This document shows, piece by piece, positions 24,484 through 35,699 of a stretch of DNA of 64,000 nt. Position numbers and translations under genes: made by a program. The notes beneath the pieces are model-generated. The model was not told the DNA's origin. It saw only the letters and a program-made list of their open reading frames with translations, and ran no database searches. Source of the stretch: Chrysomallon squamiferum (taxonomy: Eukaryota; Mollusca; Gastropoda; Neomphalida; Peltospiridae); assembly GCA_012295275.1 (NCBI GenBank), contig CM022669.1:996573-1060572 (forward strand). The letters are read 5' to 3'. Position 1 is the stretch's first letter. Every line of letters starts with the position of its first letter.

Positions 24484-27400
24484 TTGTTTTCACTAATATT
24501 GTAATAAAGTTTATTATTTTATATATTTTTATATATAAAATAAATATTTGTAATTCTCTTTTTATTGTATGGTTGTTGTTTTTAAAAAAAATTAAAACCT
24601 GTTTGAATCCTTAAATTTCTTAGCATTCAACAAATACCAGTATTTATTTATCATTTAATTTTTATTATTTTTTTAAGTGAAAAAAAAGAATTATTATTTT
24701 TATTTTTTTATTTATTTATTTATCTATTTTTTTCTTTATTTTTGTTATTTTTTATTTTATTTATTTTATTTTATTATTATTTTATTTTTTTTGTGTTTTT
24801 TTTTTAATTTATTTCAGTTGCAGTTTTTAAAGACTGAAAATAAGTGTCATGTTTAATTTCAATTACTATAACTTTCTAATAATAGCAAGAGTGAATTTAT
24901 TGAATCCATTCTTTCTTTTTCCTTTTCTTAAATATTTTTTTGTATATATATATGTACTTAATCAGTTTACTTTTTATTATTATTATTATTATTATTATTT
25001 TATATATATATATATATTATGCAAACAGAAGAAAAAAGAATTTGACAAAAAGCTAAACTTTTCAAACTGACACCAAAAGAAGGGAGGAAATATTTAATAT
25101 AGCAACAGATTCAAAATATTTTAAATATGATTGTATGCTGTTAGACATAATTGTGGGTAAAGACCAATCAAATAACAAAAGAGGAAACCCCCTACCAGGG
25201 GCAAGTCTTTGTTACACATTTGTGGAGCACTGGCTGGAACATGAAATAGCACAATGGGTTACCAAGACAATTCTGAGTCCACTGAACCTTGAGCAGATAC
25301 TCTTTGACAGAGCTCTGCCTTTTCTCCAAACTGATTGGTTAATGGTGTTATATATATTATTTTATTAGCAGTGGGTGTATTAGTCATTACAAAAATGCTT
25401 TAATAAAGAAGCATATGTAAACATACTCTTGCCATTCATTTTCACAATCCTTTAATTTTAAAGCGGTTTATGTCTTTTTATACAGGTCAGACTCAGTCTG
25501 TAGAAGTAATTCCTGCCTAAGCAAACTTTTTCTCTCTTTAGTTAGCTTTAAAAAAAAAAAAATTAAATGAAATGTTTAACTTCAGTTTTTAATATTATCA
25601 AAATAAACTTAAATAATAAAATAACGAAATAAATGTAATTCAGTTTATTAGCCATGTTAAGATATGGACCTTGCTTTAAATATCACCATTTTTAAGCCTG
25701 AATTAAATACAATTTCAGTTTCATTCTTTTGTGCAAAATAAATTAGCAGTGATGTATTTTGATAATGCAGTTCCACTGAAATTCTTCAAAATGTTCAGCC
25801 AAAATAAAACAAAAAATGAAATGTCCACCTTTCATCCCTGTCCAAAAAGGATAAAAAATACAACAAAAAAAACCCAGATCTAAGAGAAGAATAAGTATTT
25901 TCAATTAAAGGTATGATTTATTCATATTTTAACCACTGAAATAGATGTACATCGATATTAGTTCACCTTATTTCTTAACTGTAATTGTGTCACAAATTTA
26001 CAAACTATTCCCCATTACTGACAACTTTATCCAAAAAGAGCTTTTCAAAAACAATTTTTGAGTAATATTTTTGGTAAAATACATAATCAGATGTTATAAA
26101 GAAACATTATTAAAAAAAAAAAAATTCTTGTAGAGTTTTTATAAAATATGTTTCATTTCTGCATCATATAAAAAAGTTAGAAATACTAATAAGTCACATT
26201 TCTACTAATTATTATTATTATTGCTGTGTTTTCTCCTTTCTCTTTCTTTCAGTTCATTAGATCAGAATACTTACACAAATGAATATGTTTTTAAATCTAT
26301 TTTCCTGTCTTATATTTATTAACTCAGACATTTATATACTATTAATAATTTTCAATTTAAAAACAAAATACAAGTAAAAAATTAAATGTTATGTGAAAAA
26401 AGTATTTTATCTTTCAGTTTACTGCAGAACAACTTGGTGCCATCTTGGTTGGCAGACATCGTTTCTGCTTAATATCTAAAAATAGCTCATCTTCAACCAT
26501 TAGCAAAACACTGTCAGAACTGGGTGTCATCTTCACTATAAAGCATTTACCAATAATAAACAACAGCCCACTTCTCATTATTAAGTAACTCTTAAACCAC
26601 ATTCTTATAGTCCAAAATGTAAAACTGAAGTTTAGCAAAGTTTGTCAATAAAGTACCAAGTTCCTAATTTTAATTCTACTTGGTAAAAGAAAAAAAAAAG
26701 GACAGTAAACGATGAATGACCTCTGCACGGGATAAGATGAGAACAGGAAGAATTGCCAAGCAGTACATTCCTTTCACTCAACCGTGAGCATTTATCACAT
26801 AAATAGCCACAAATATCACCTTAGAGTGACACAAACTTTGACAAAATTTATAGAATCCTAATAAGTAAAAACTTTGAGAAAAAGTTTTGAGAAAAGTTTT
26901 CATCCAGGTAAGAAAACTGAAAGGTAAATAATGCAGACTTACCTCCAAAGGCTTCATGTTTGGGCTGACATGGGCTCGCTGACTTTCTCGTTCACTATCA
27001 GAAGTCACAGCAGAGCTAGGACTGTGAAATGAACACCGCTGTACAGAAGCCAAATTTAGCTGCCTGGCACCAGAGACCTTCCACAGTGGGGTGTGCTGCC
27101 GTTCTGAAACATACGTACAACACTTTATCACAAGATAGGATTCTCCTGGTCCCTGTCATATGTTCAGTGTGTGTAATGTGTAGTTTGCTGTGTTTTGCTT
27201 TTCTACATTTATCAGAAAGGGCACGGTCATACACGTAGCAGGCGGACATAGTTTTGGCAGACGGCAAAAACATTTGCTGCAGATAATCATAGGCAATATA
27301 ATGTTATGCTTGTTTTTGAAAAATAAATAAACAGGATGATAACAGAGGATATTTTTTTAACTGACTTTGTCAAGGCATACAATTTATTTTTCCATTACAA

Positions 27401-30400
27401 ATTAAAGTTTATAAATAAATAAAGTTTTTTCAAAGTGATGAAATGTTTAGCCACTTTACAAAAAGTATTTCAATTAATAATTGGGTAAATGGTTCTTTCT
27501 TTTTAAAAAATTATTTAAATTTCAATAACAGAAGTGAGATTATTTGTTAAGAAATCATACTTTAAATCAAAGAAATATATGGAAAAAAAAAAAAAAAAAA
27601 AAATTGTATAGATCATTAAAGAAAAATGAAATCTAACAATAAAATAATAGAAAATATAGTTCAGTTATAAAAGTAATTATTTAAGTGAGCAATCTTGTCG
27701 GCAAAATAAATCATTTACATTCTTGTCCTGCAAAATGAATCAATAGATACAGTGACATAACTCCCACTAGTACAATCATGTCAAACTAAATTAATACAGT
27801 AACTTTAAAAGATATTTCATTAAATAATGGTAAAATTGACAGGCTTTAAAAATTATTCTTAATTCACTAAAATAAAGCTTAACAAAATAAATCATGCCAA
27901 CATTATGTCAAAAAACATTTAAATATAATATTGGAATCATCTGGCATTGCACTGAATTTGCCCTATTAAAAAGATTAAAACCAAAAAAATGTGAGCGTAT
28001 GGGGAATGGGTCAGTATAAATGGACAGTGTCATGACTTAAAACATTTGGAAAGAAGAAATTGACAAATTTGTAAATAAAAGGTTTATCATTAATGGAGTA
28101 AAGTAAAGGACAAAGTATAAAATCAAAAAAGATCAGAAAAAAAGTAATACAGAGGAGAAAGTATAAAAATAAAATATGAAACATAATTTGCTGATATTAA
28201 AATCATTAGAAAAATCAAATTTTTAATTGTTTCTAGATAGATATTCACACGTAACAAACAACAACTAATGTATAAAATAATGTATTCTGAAATTAACCAA
28301 AATAACTAACCTTACTGACACTGGAAAGATGGAACCAAGTTTCAGTTTACAGAACAAACATGTTCAGTAAACTTATTAACACTGTCTCAGAAATGTTTTT
28401 CTTTTTTTTTAAGTAGTAATTCCAAATTTACAGGTACAGAGTTCATTAAAAATTACAATTTCAACAAAGGTCTTTGAGAAATTTGTAAACTCCCCCAAAA
28501 CAGTCCAACAGAAAAAAAGAAAATATGTCACAACTTTATAAGTAACTTTTTTTCAGTGTTTTTTTTTCCACACAAAAATTAATGTATATAATGAAATAAA
28601 TTCCTCAACTCCAAAGAAAGTGCAAACTGGTAACTTCCTTCAAGAAAGGAAAAAAGGCATCTTATGACTGTCCCACAAGTAATGTATCTTCTAGATTTCC
28701 TGTCCTCCTTTGTCACATGCTCTGTCAAAGACCAATACCAGTCATCAAACAGCAATCCCATTGGTCGGTTTCCAGCAACATGTAGGAGGGGGGCAGCAAC
28801 AGGGGGGCACCCTGGTCTCCAGGAAGCTTTCAAGATGCTGTCACACAAGATGGCAGCCACAGTTGATCATCTGGTCCCTGTTACAAGTCACCAAACAGAA
28901 GCACTAGTGTATCATGTTACCATAGCAGCTGTGGTGCTTCTTCAGGCTGTCTTGTCATTAGGCTGGTGGAAGAGAATTTATGGCTCATACCTTCACATGA
29001 CTGAAGCTTGTGGCACCTTGGATGTGGCTGTCTCCTATTTGCTTAAAATAGACATCTCCAGTGCTTACAATTAATAACTTCTTTTGACTTGTGGAACATC
29101 ATTCTAACTTGTTTATTTTTTTAAATTCTATGTAAACATATTTTCTCAGCAGATGTACTTTATTATTCTTTTTGAAGTGATGATCCAAATGTTTTTTCAC
29201 TGGAAAACATTTTAAAAACCATTCATGTTTTTTAAAAAGAATAAATGTAATCTGCTTAATGAATCTAATTAGTGATAACTGTCTTGTTTCTAATTAATTT
29301 TATAATATAGCCTTAGTTATTTATATTACTATTATTACTGTAATAAATACAGAATACAAACTTTAACTACAGGTTTATATTAAATACAGCAGCAGCAATA
29401 TCTCAATACATGTATTGTTAAGATTATAGCTGGGTACAAACAACAGTTCATACCAATAAGTTTGATACAGTGTAGTTCATTAAACATTGAATGTATAAAG
29501 TAAATCTTCATCAACTCTTGTCAAAAATTATATTTATGTTATTAAAAGAAAACTGATAGTTATAAATAATAAGATTTAATGTAAATCAATAAATAACAGT
29601 TAAATTATTTTAAAAAGTGACCAAACTGTCTGTTTGGAATTATAAATGGAAGGGAAGGGGATCAGATACTGCACACAGTGGTCTAAAAGGAAAAATACAC
29701 AATACATTCATTTCAAAAGTTAACATGTCAGTTGCTGAATATATAAAAATAATGAAAGTAAATGATTATCTTTCTGAATTTATTTAACTGTTTTAAACTG
29801 AATGATTAACATATCGCATAAATAACGGAAGGATTTCAAAAATTCAAAATTGTATTTTATAGACAGTCCTCTTCCCTTTTTTATTGGTTTATTTAAATGT
29901 ATTAAATGTAGAAAGTTGCAGTCACAGACTGTCAAACTGAGAGACCTCAGTGTGACACTGCTGAGTAACTCCAGCTGTTGGTGTACAGTCACTGGGTTTG
30001 TCCACTGTTCTTCATTATCAGTTGTGTGCATCCAGTAGGTAATTAATATTGCTCCCCCTGGTCTCCAAACCTCACAGATCAAATTTCAAACACATTGCTC
30101 AAGACATGTGGGAAAATGGCCAACTGCAGCTTTGTCACTTACAGCAGGCAATACTTAGCTGTACATCAAAGCTGACAGAATAGATACCTACAGTATTCCA
30201 AACTGATGTTTTCTATGTTATTATAGAATACATTTATTAGTTGATAGAATAGATACATACAGTATTCCAAACTGATGTTTTCTATGTTATTATAGAACAC
30301 ATTTATTAGTTGATAGAATAGATACATACAGTATTCCAAACTGATGTTTTCTATGTTATTATAGAACACATTTATTAGTTGATAGAATAGATACATACAG

Positions 30401-31375
30401 TATTCCAAACTGATGTATTTTATATATTACTGTAGAACACATTTATTAGTTCATAGTATAGATACACTCACATACAGTATTTCAAACTTCTGTATTTTAT
30501 ATGTTATAGAACATATTTATTAAGTGTGGAGAGCGAATGATGTTGAAACTTGCTTGATCAGTGTAATCAGTAATTAACAAGGCATATGACAGTACAAGTG
30601 ACTGAGTAAACTGGAGGGAAAAAAAAAATGCTAAGGAAATAAATACTGTGCATTATAAACCAATAGAATGAAATGACAAAGTGTAAATGGGTTTGTAATG
30701 GTCCAGAGAAAACAAAGAACATAGATATCATAAGTTGTTGCAAGGAACTGCTATAATTTTGACATAAACTAGTTTAAAATGTGAGAACAGGGGAATCTTG
30801 TACAGTTGTATGATATGTAATGAGCACTAATTACAAAGTCAAATGTCCAGTAATAATTACTGAAGTCTAGTAATCAAAACAAACAACAAAAAAGTATTTT
30901 ATAACTTAGAGAAAACAACAGAAAGGATGATGAAGAAAAGCAAAAAGGGATGAATTATTGATACATTGTTAACATGGCTGACATAACTGCTGTATGACAA
31001 AGACAGCAGTACAAACATGAGACAGTAATAACCAGTCAGAATACATCAGACACTCTACACTTGATAACTAACTCTCCTATGATTCAGTCGGCTTGCTTTC
31101 CTTTATTATTTAGTTTTCTCTCTCTTATTTTTTAAACTTTATTATTATTATTTTTTTTACATATAGGCCTATTGTTCACTCATATAAAAATGAACATGAA
31201 ACAGTTATTTGCCAGCAAATGTGAATTAACAAATAATTATTTATATAACTTTATTTATTATTACTAAGTGTCAAAGGTATTTATTTATTTTTATTTATTA
31301 TCAGTTAACAGCAAGATTTTTTTCACAAGAATATTTTACTTAGCATCACACTTAACATTAACTTTTAATCTATGC

Positions 31376-31422
<47 letters not shown>

Positions 31423-33470
31423 AAGGACATGAAAATGATGACAGGAAATCTACTACTGCCAACTTATGACTTTTTCATATGGACTTTCTTATGACAGGAA
31501 AGCACTTTTTGAGGATTCAGAGGGCAGCCATTTCCATATTTCCAAAAACAAAGATATTTTTTTGAAAATTTACATTTAACCTAAATTAAACATGTTTAAT
31601 GCTGAGTCAAACAAAAACGTTGTATAAAATAAACAGAATCTACTTAGAAGTGTTAATTTGTCAAATATCACTTTAATGAAATAATTATGGTCAACTTTGA
31701 TGATTTTTTATAATGTTTGAAGGTGATGTATGTCATCTAGCTACAAACACACTGAGAACTTGGATAAGAGTGAAAAGTATAATTAAGTTATGTCCCAGTG
31801 TAAGGTAAATTACATAGTTCTTTTGACACAGAGCACAGAAAGACTGACTATAATTAATGTCCTGCTTGTGAAATGCAGGATGGAGGACAGAGGGCTAAAC
31901 AGCACAACTTGCCAGCCTGGCATAGATCCTGAAACCTCACAGTTGAAACACAACACTTTATCCACAAGCTGAAAAACACAAACCCTGGCAATAGTTAGAA
32001 CTGTTCCAGTTAATTAAAGAAAAGTCTGCTGTCCCATGTTATCAAGTCTGTTACACTAATTAAAACTGTGAATCTTCAGTGTACTGATCAATCAAGTCTG
32101 ATTTACATGAATTTAAATACCTGTAGAGTTCAATATACATTCAAATATATTTATGTACTAATATAGATTCAACTATATTTATGTATAATATACTAATATA
32201 GATTCAAATATATTTATGTATAATGTATTAATACACATATGACTATATTTATGTATGATGCACTAATACACATTTAAATATATTTATGTATGATGTACTA
32301 ATACACATTTATTTATATTTATGTATAATGTACTAATACACATTTATTTATATTTATGTATAATGTACTAATACACATTTAACTATATTTATGTATGATG
32401 TACTAATACACATTTAAATATATTTATGTATAATGTACTAATACACATTTAAATATATTTATGTATAATGTACTAATACACATTTAACTACATTTATGTA
32501 TAATCTACTAATACACATTTAAATACATTTATGTATAATCTACTAATACACATTTAACTATATTTATGTATGATGCACTAAAACAGAATTAATTAACATG
32601 TTAAATAACATGTGAAATGGATGGGAAAAAAAGAATTAAGAAAAAAAGATAATTTGAAAAATAATGAAATAAAATGTTTATCCAGAGTTTGCAACAGAAA
32701 ATCCAAAATGTTTAACAGAATGATCTAATTTGATAGACAAATATGTCATCAGTAGACTGTCAAAAAAACCCATTATCTTCATCAAACACAGTTCTTTGGT
32801 GAAGTTAAAACAGGACAAAATATATATTAATATAAAAATTAAAAATGTCATTTAAAAAACAATAAAATAATTGAATAAAATAAAAATTAGATTCTAAAGA
32901 GGTTTAGATAAATACAGAAAAAAGAGGAAATTTTGTCATCATTAATTTAGAAATTATAATAGTACATAAATTTATAAAATATAACAGAAAAATTGTAAAA
33001 GGAAAACATAGCAAATGAGTAATAATAATAATAATAATAATATTAATAACAGAAATGAATGAATGAAACATAAAGGAAATTTACAACACAGTTCTATAAA
33101 TGTTTTTAATTTTGAGTTTTAAAACAGAGGTGATTTACCATTTTTCCAAACAGTAAATGTCTAAGTTCCTTTCATATCTACTGATGTATATATAATGTAT
33201 GAGAAGACACTGATTCTATATTTATGTGTGGGTGTGGTAGATGGTTTTTAGTAGTAATGATTTGGTTTTTATTTTTGTATTATTTATTACATCTTTAATT
33301 TAAATTTTAAATATCTGTTTCTGTTGTGTATTTTAATTATTTGAGGTGTTATATTATATATATACATATAATTTCAGTAAACAAATTTCTGTTAAATACA
33401 CACAAACAAAAACTAAATTATTAATAATAAAAAAACTCAAATACACATAGGACAAGTTTTTACAAAAACA

Positions 33471-33513
<43 letters not shown>

Positions 33514-33647
33514 ACACACTGACACACATACAGACAGACAGGCAAACATTCCTAAAATAAATGGATGACTATTCTTACCTGCCTGCTCTCTTTACAAGAA
33601 AACAAAGTCTTGCTTTTTGTGTGAACATGAAAAGTAAATCCATCCAT
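19603..33647 (-). CDS. BNC: Basonuclin-family zinc-finger gene, 5' part only (gene-level entry)
   Basis: This spans the visible 5' part of a basonuclin gene (BNC1/BNC2 family, related to insect disco). Basonuclins are nuclear transcription factors with pairs of C2H2 zinc fingers; BNC1 is linked to rRNA-gene and epithelial transcription, BNC2 to skeletal, skin and pigment development. The window shows only the cysteine-rich N-terminal motif (exon 19,603-19,705), a strong upstream exon (26,943-27,103) and a weaker candidate first exon (33,579-33,647). No zinc-finger exon is found between 1 and 19,602, so the remaining exons lie left of the window. The identity rests on the AIRC..NC.CECF..GK....C..CKHGWVAH pattern, which matches the family start as I recall it (human BNC2 [27 protein letters not shown]). 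Whether the gene is closer to BNC1 or BNC2 cannot be told. It diverges from the centlein gene at 39.9 kb. Confidence 0.82.
19709..20017 (-). promoter_or_regulatory. TGACA-rich island directly upstream of the basonuclin Cys-rich exon
   Basis: This stretch abuts the splice acceptor at 19,706. Six TGACA/TGTCA words fall within about 110 bp (19,738-19,850), against about 0.2 expected by chance, along with GACACGTG and GTCACGCG. On the minus strand the frame of the exon stays open through the whole stretch to an ATG at 20,017. It may therefore be an enhancer, an intronic promoter, or a retained N-terminal extension ([20 protein letters not shown] at its start). I favour regulatory DNA. Confidence 0.42.
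21477..21520. repeat. (TTTA)n microsatellite
   Basis: About ten TTTA units. Confidence 0.95.
22800..23270. promoter_or_regulatory. Complex island with palindromic TGTCA/TGACA pair
   Basis: It includes TTTGTCATAATTGACAAA (23,135-23,152), an inverted pair of TALE-type sites around a TAAT core, plus GATGTCATTTGCC, ATTGTCAGCC and GTAATTGGATG. It lies in the basonuclin intron. Confidence 0.42.
23655..23694. repeat. (AAT)n microsatellite
   Basis: About thirteen AAT units. Confidence 0.95.
23830..24260. promoter_or_regulatory. Most GC-rich island of the window
   Basis: It contains ACCCGGGGCGCGCGCAGG and clustered CpGs (ACGACGAGAGCGGG, GATTGCGCAC), unusual in this AT-rich window. It could be an unmethylated promoter-like element or an enhancer in the basonuclin intron. 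Frames on both strands lack splice borders. Confidence 0.38.
24300..24830. repeat. T-rich region with (TTTA)n
   Basis: Dominated by T with a TTTA run at 24,448-24,486. Confidence 0.85.
25181..25320 (-). mobile_element. Decayed molluscan-type tRNA-headed SINE
   Basis: The order GAGGAAACCC ... GAGCACTGGCTGGAACATGA, AATAGCACAATGGG ... CTTGAGCAGATACTCTTTGA then CAGAGCTCTGCC follows an element that I recall as very abundant in gastropod and other mollusc genomes (GGAACGAGAAATAGCCCAAT, then a reversed tRNA head with GAGCTACGTCCC). The tRNA-like head is at the right, so the element lies on the minus strand. Many CpG sites have decayed. Identification is from memory and needs a repeat-library search. 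Confidence 0.6.
26943..27103 (-). CDS. BNC: Basonuclin upstream exon, possibly holding the start codon
   Basis: This 161-nt exon on the minus strand lies between an acceptor (ATGTTTCAG) and a consensus donor (GGAG|GTAAGT). It enters in phase 1 and leaves in phase 0, fitting the exon at 19,705. The open frame is serine- and arginine-rich ([18 protein letters not shown]) and ends MKPLE. Joined, this gives MKPLE|AIRC, much like human BNC1, which begins MAEAISC. Translation may therefore start at the ATG at 26,957 (A at -3, AAACATGA), with the rest of the exon 5' UTR. Alternatively the whole exon is coding and the start lies in an exon further upstream that leaves in phase 1, which I could not find. 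The 7.2-kb intron to the next exon carries island-like sequence. Confidence 0.68.
28640..29075. other. Unassigned GC-richer block, possible old insertion
   Basis: This stretch differs from its AT-rich flanks. It includes GGAGGGGGGCAGCAACAGGG and CACAAGATGGCAGCC (a YY1-like word), and a 136-codon frame is open on the plus strand (28,664-29,074) with a 93-codon frame opposite. I recognise no domain, see no splice borders and no terminal repeats. It could be a transposon fragment, a retrocopy or a non-coding element. Confidence 0.3.
30172..30530. repeat. 69-bp tandem array, five copies
   Basis: Units share GATAGAATAGATACATACAG and TATTCCAAACTGATG. Because 69 is a multiple of three, a minus-strand frame stays open with a repeating peptide ([20 protein letters not shown]); this is not taken as coding. 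Confidence 0.92.
31376..31420. repeat. (GT)n microsatellite
   Basis: Pure GT of about 45 bp. Confidence 0.95.
31866..31975 (-). mobile_element. tRNA-like relic (SINE head)
   Basis: The minus strand reads CAGCTTGTGGATAAAGTG, then TTTCAACTGTGAGG and GGTTTCAGGATCTATGCC, the order A box, anticodon arm, B box. CpG decay is likely. Confidence 0.45.
32150..32585. repeat. 35-bp minisatellite, about 12 copies
   Basis: The unit contains ATTTATGTATAATGTACTAA and TACACATTTAA, with few variants. Confidence 0.93.
33473..33511. repeat. (CA)n microsatellite
   Basis: Near-pure CA of about 39 bp, close to the candidate basonuclin first exon. Confidence 0.95.
33579..33647 (-). CDS. Candidate alternative first coding exon of basonuclin
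   Basis: On the minus strand an ATG at 33,647 opens 23 codons ([20 protein letters not shown] then SRQ) ending exactly at a donor, GGCAG|GTAAGA. The exit is phase 0. It cannot be read through the exon at 26,943-27,103 in the proper frame, but it joins in frame to the exon at 19,705 (SRQ|AIRC), much as human BNC2 reads MSQQ|AIRC there. A T-rich/A-rich tract lies just upstream. Support is one ATG, one donor and a matching phase over a short stretch, so it may be chance. Confidence 0.28.
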
Positions 33648-34126
33648 AAGGCCAAATCATTTCAATTTTTTTTTTTTTTTTTTCTCAAACAGTTCTGTCA
33701 GATGATTACTTCAGAAAATCAAGAGAAAAACTGAAAGACCAAAAAATATTGTTAACCAGTGCTGTTCATTTTGACCTTTGACCTGAATAGATTTCTTCAG
33801 AACAGACCATCACAGTTAAAATTCAGAGACGGTTCTAAGAGACTTTGGAGTGGTGCACACTTATTTAAAAACCTGTTTACAAAATTCTCCTGCTAGAAAA
33901 GATGGCAGTCTAAAAGATACAAGAAACTGAACAGACATCACCTAAGTGTGACAAAGGTGACACCTTCAACCTGTTTCCAATAACAACATTCCAGAAACCC
34001 ACTCTCATGTGGATCCTCCCCAATCAATCACTAAACATTACAGCAGTTCACAGATTCTTCATCACTGTAAAATTCAGTTCCACTCAGTTTTATTTTCATA
34101 TCATTAAAAGTAATTATCCATGTATA

Positions 34127-34130
<4 letters not shown>

Positions 34131-34163
<33 letters not shown>

Positions 34164-34187
34164 CTTAATTTAAAAAAAAAAAAAAAG
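34131..34187. repeat. Poly-T followed by poly-A, potential hairpin
   Basis: About 31 T, a short TTCTTAATTT spacer, then about 15 A. Confidence 0.9.
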
Positions 34188-34489
34188 AATTTTATCCAGA
34201 ACTGTCAAAATCTTAGTTCAAATTCTTAGAACACTTGTTACCATGGTAATGGTTCCTTGTCCTTTTTAAAGCTGCTTAATTTTTTAACAAATTTATTTTA
34301 ATCACTTTTCTCTCTGCTCCTATGTTCTGGATTGACAAACGGATGACAAACTACTGAAGAGGATTCGAAGTTTTAAAACTGTCCAGATATCTTCCCAAAA
34401 TGAAATTAAAAATAAATTTCCCCCTCCTTGCTTCTGTTTCTGTTATGGTTCTGCTTCCATTGCCTGCTGGAAGGAAGACTGTAGGTCGT

Positions 34490-34830
34490 AGACAACATTC
34501 AAGTGATGTTTGCTGTGAAAGAACCCATTCCTGTCACAAGAGAACCTAACCAATGACATTCCGATACTTTCCAATCGGCTGTAGCACACTAATCAATATA
34601 TGGGACTCCACTGGTTGAAGCGACCAAACAGATGGCACTTTAATTCCTGTCCATTATGCTGATGTGTCGTGTTTTGTCATTGAGTATTGTTCAGCTGGTT
34701 GACGATGGCTTGACTTAATTAATACCGACACAAGGGAGGTACAGATGATATCATTACTATGTGAATGCTTCATTGCCTCTTGTAGTTACAAGATAGATGG
34801 AGAATGATATTTTATTTACATGAATGTCAC
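34490..34830. promoter_or_regulatory. Complex island between the two genes
   Basis: It contains CCAATCGGCTGTAGCAC, TTTTGTCATTGAG, CTTAATTAATACCGACAC and GATGATATCATTAC. It is the only high-complexity stretch between the divergent genes apart from the centlein promoter itself. Confidence 0.38.
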
Positions 34831-35266
34831 ATGCAGTCCCATTTCCAGTGCTATCTTCAGGCACTTTCTGAAAAAGAAAACTATTTTACCATTAACAGTT
34901 TTGTTTTGGTGGTGGCAGAAATATTACGTCATTAAATCATTATAGATTACTAAGAGTAATGATGATGTTGTTAATAATGATGATGATGATGGTAAAAATA
35001 AGAACATCCTGAATGATATTAACATAAAAAGCAAAGCTAAAATTAAACAGATTATTTTTCTTCATTCAAATGGTGTTTGACAATAAACTAATAATAATAA
35101 GAATCATTATTTTTATTACTATTATTATTATTATTTTATTATCTGCTTCAGTAGGAAAGACAGTCACATCAATATGAACATTTCTGACTTACAGTGAATT
35201 ATGAGCCAACTGCCTCAAAGCTAAGTTGTTTTATTTGTTTCTTGTATTTTATTTTATCTTTTTCTT

Positions 35267-35274
<8 letters not shown>

Positions 35275-35309
<35 letters not shown>

Positions 35310-35313
35310 TTTT
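35275..35313. repeat. (ATTT)n microsatellite
   Basis: About nine ATTT units, followed by a short (CT)n at 35,363-35,382. Confidence 0.93.
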
Positions 35314-35595
35314 GTTTTGTTTTATTAATTTATTTTGAAAGTTTGTTTCTTTTAGTTGTTTCTCTCTCTCTCTCTCTCTCTCTTTTTATGAGGGCAGTTT
35401 TTTAACTTATAATTTTTCAATGATGTGGTGTGTTACAGCTGAAGTAATTTTTCTTTTATTACTTTTTACTTTTATTTGATATCCTGTTTTTGTTTGTACC
35501 ACAAACATACAGTGACACACATGTATTTGATTTATCATTTAATAATTTCTTCTTTTATCTTGCCATATTTCCTTCTAACTAACTCTGTCATTTAT

Positions 35596-35690
35596 TCACC
35601 TGTATTGGTGAATGTGGTTAAGTGTTTGGCTTTGCGGCTGTCAGATACTGGGATCATGTTCCTGTAACGGCTGATAACAGAGTTATTTTT
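35596..35690 (+). mobile_element. tRNA-like relic (SINE head)
   Basis: The plus strand reads AATGTGGTTAAGTGTTTGGC, TTTGCGGCTGTCAGA and ACTGGGATCATGTTCC, again in A box, anticodon arm, B box order. Confidence 0.45.
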
Positions 35691-35699
35691 AACATGGGG

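Larger units (their letters stand above)
19706..26942 (-). other. Basonuclin intron between the two recognised exons
   Basis: This 7.2-kb AT-rich intron holds island-like sequence at 19,709-20,020, 22,800-23,270 and 23,830-24,260, a SINE relic at 25,181-25,320, poly-T/TTTA tracts at 21,477-21,520 and 24,300-24,830, and an (AAT)n at 23,655-23,694. The stretch 20,440-20,960 is more complex and of mixed GC (words such as GGAGGGCTGTATCAGC); I could not assign it. 25,400-26,900 shows nothing specific. Confidence 0.6.
27104..33578 (-). other. Upstream basonuclin intron or 5' flank
   Basis: This stretch is mainly AT-rich sequence without recognisable exons. It contains an unassigned GC-richer block (28,640-29,075), a 69-bp tandem array (30,172-30,530), a (GT)n (31,376-31,420), a tRNA-like relic (31,866-31,975), a 35-bp array (32,150-32,585) and a (CA)n (33,473-33,511). 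27,300-28,560 and 29,090-30,160 show nothing specific. Confidence 0.55.

Noticed and set aside
30166-30408. Minus-strand frame with a 23-residue repeat
   Set aside because: The 69-bp unit is divisible by three, so an open frame is expected from a repeat without stops.
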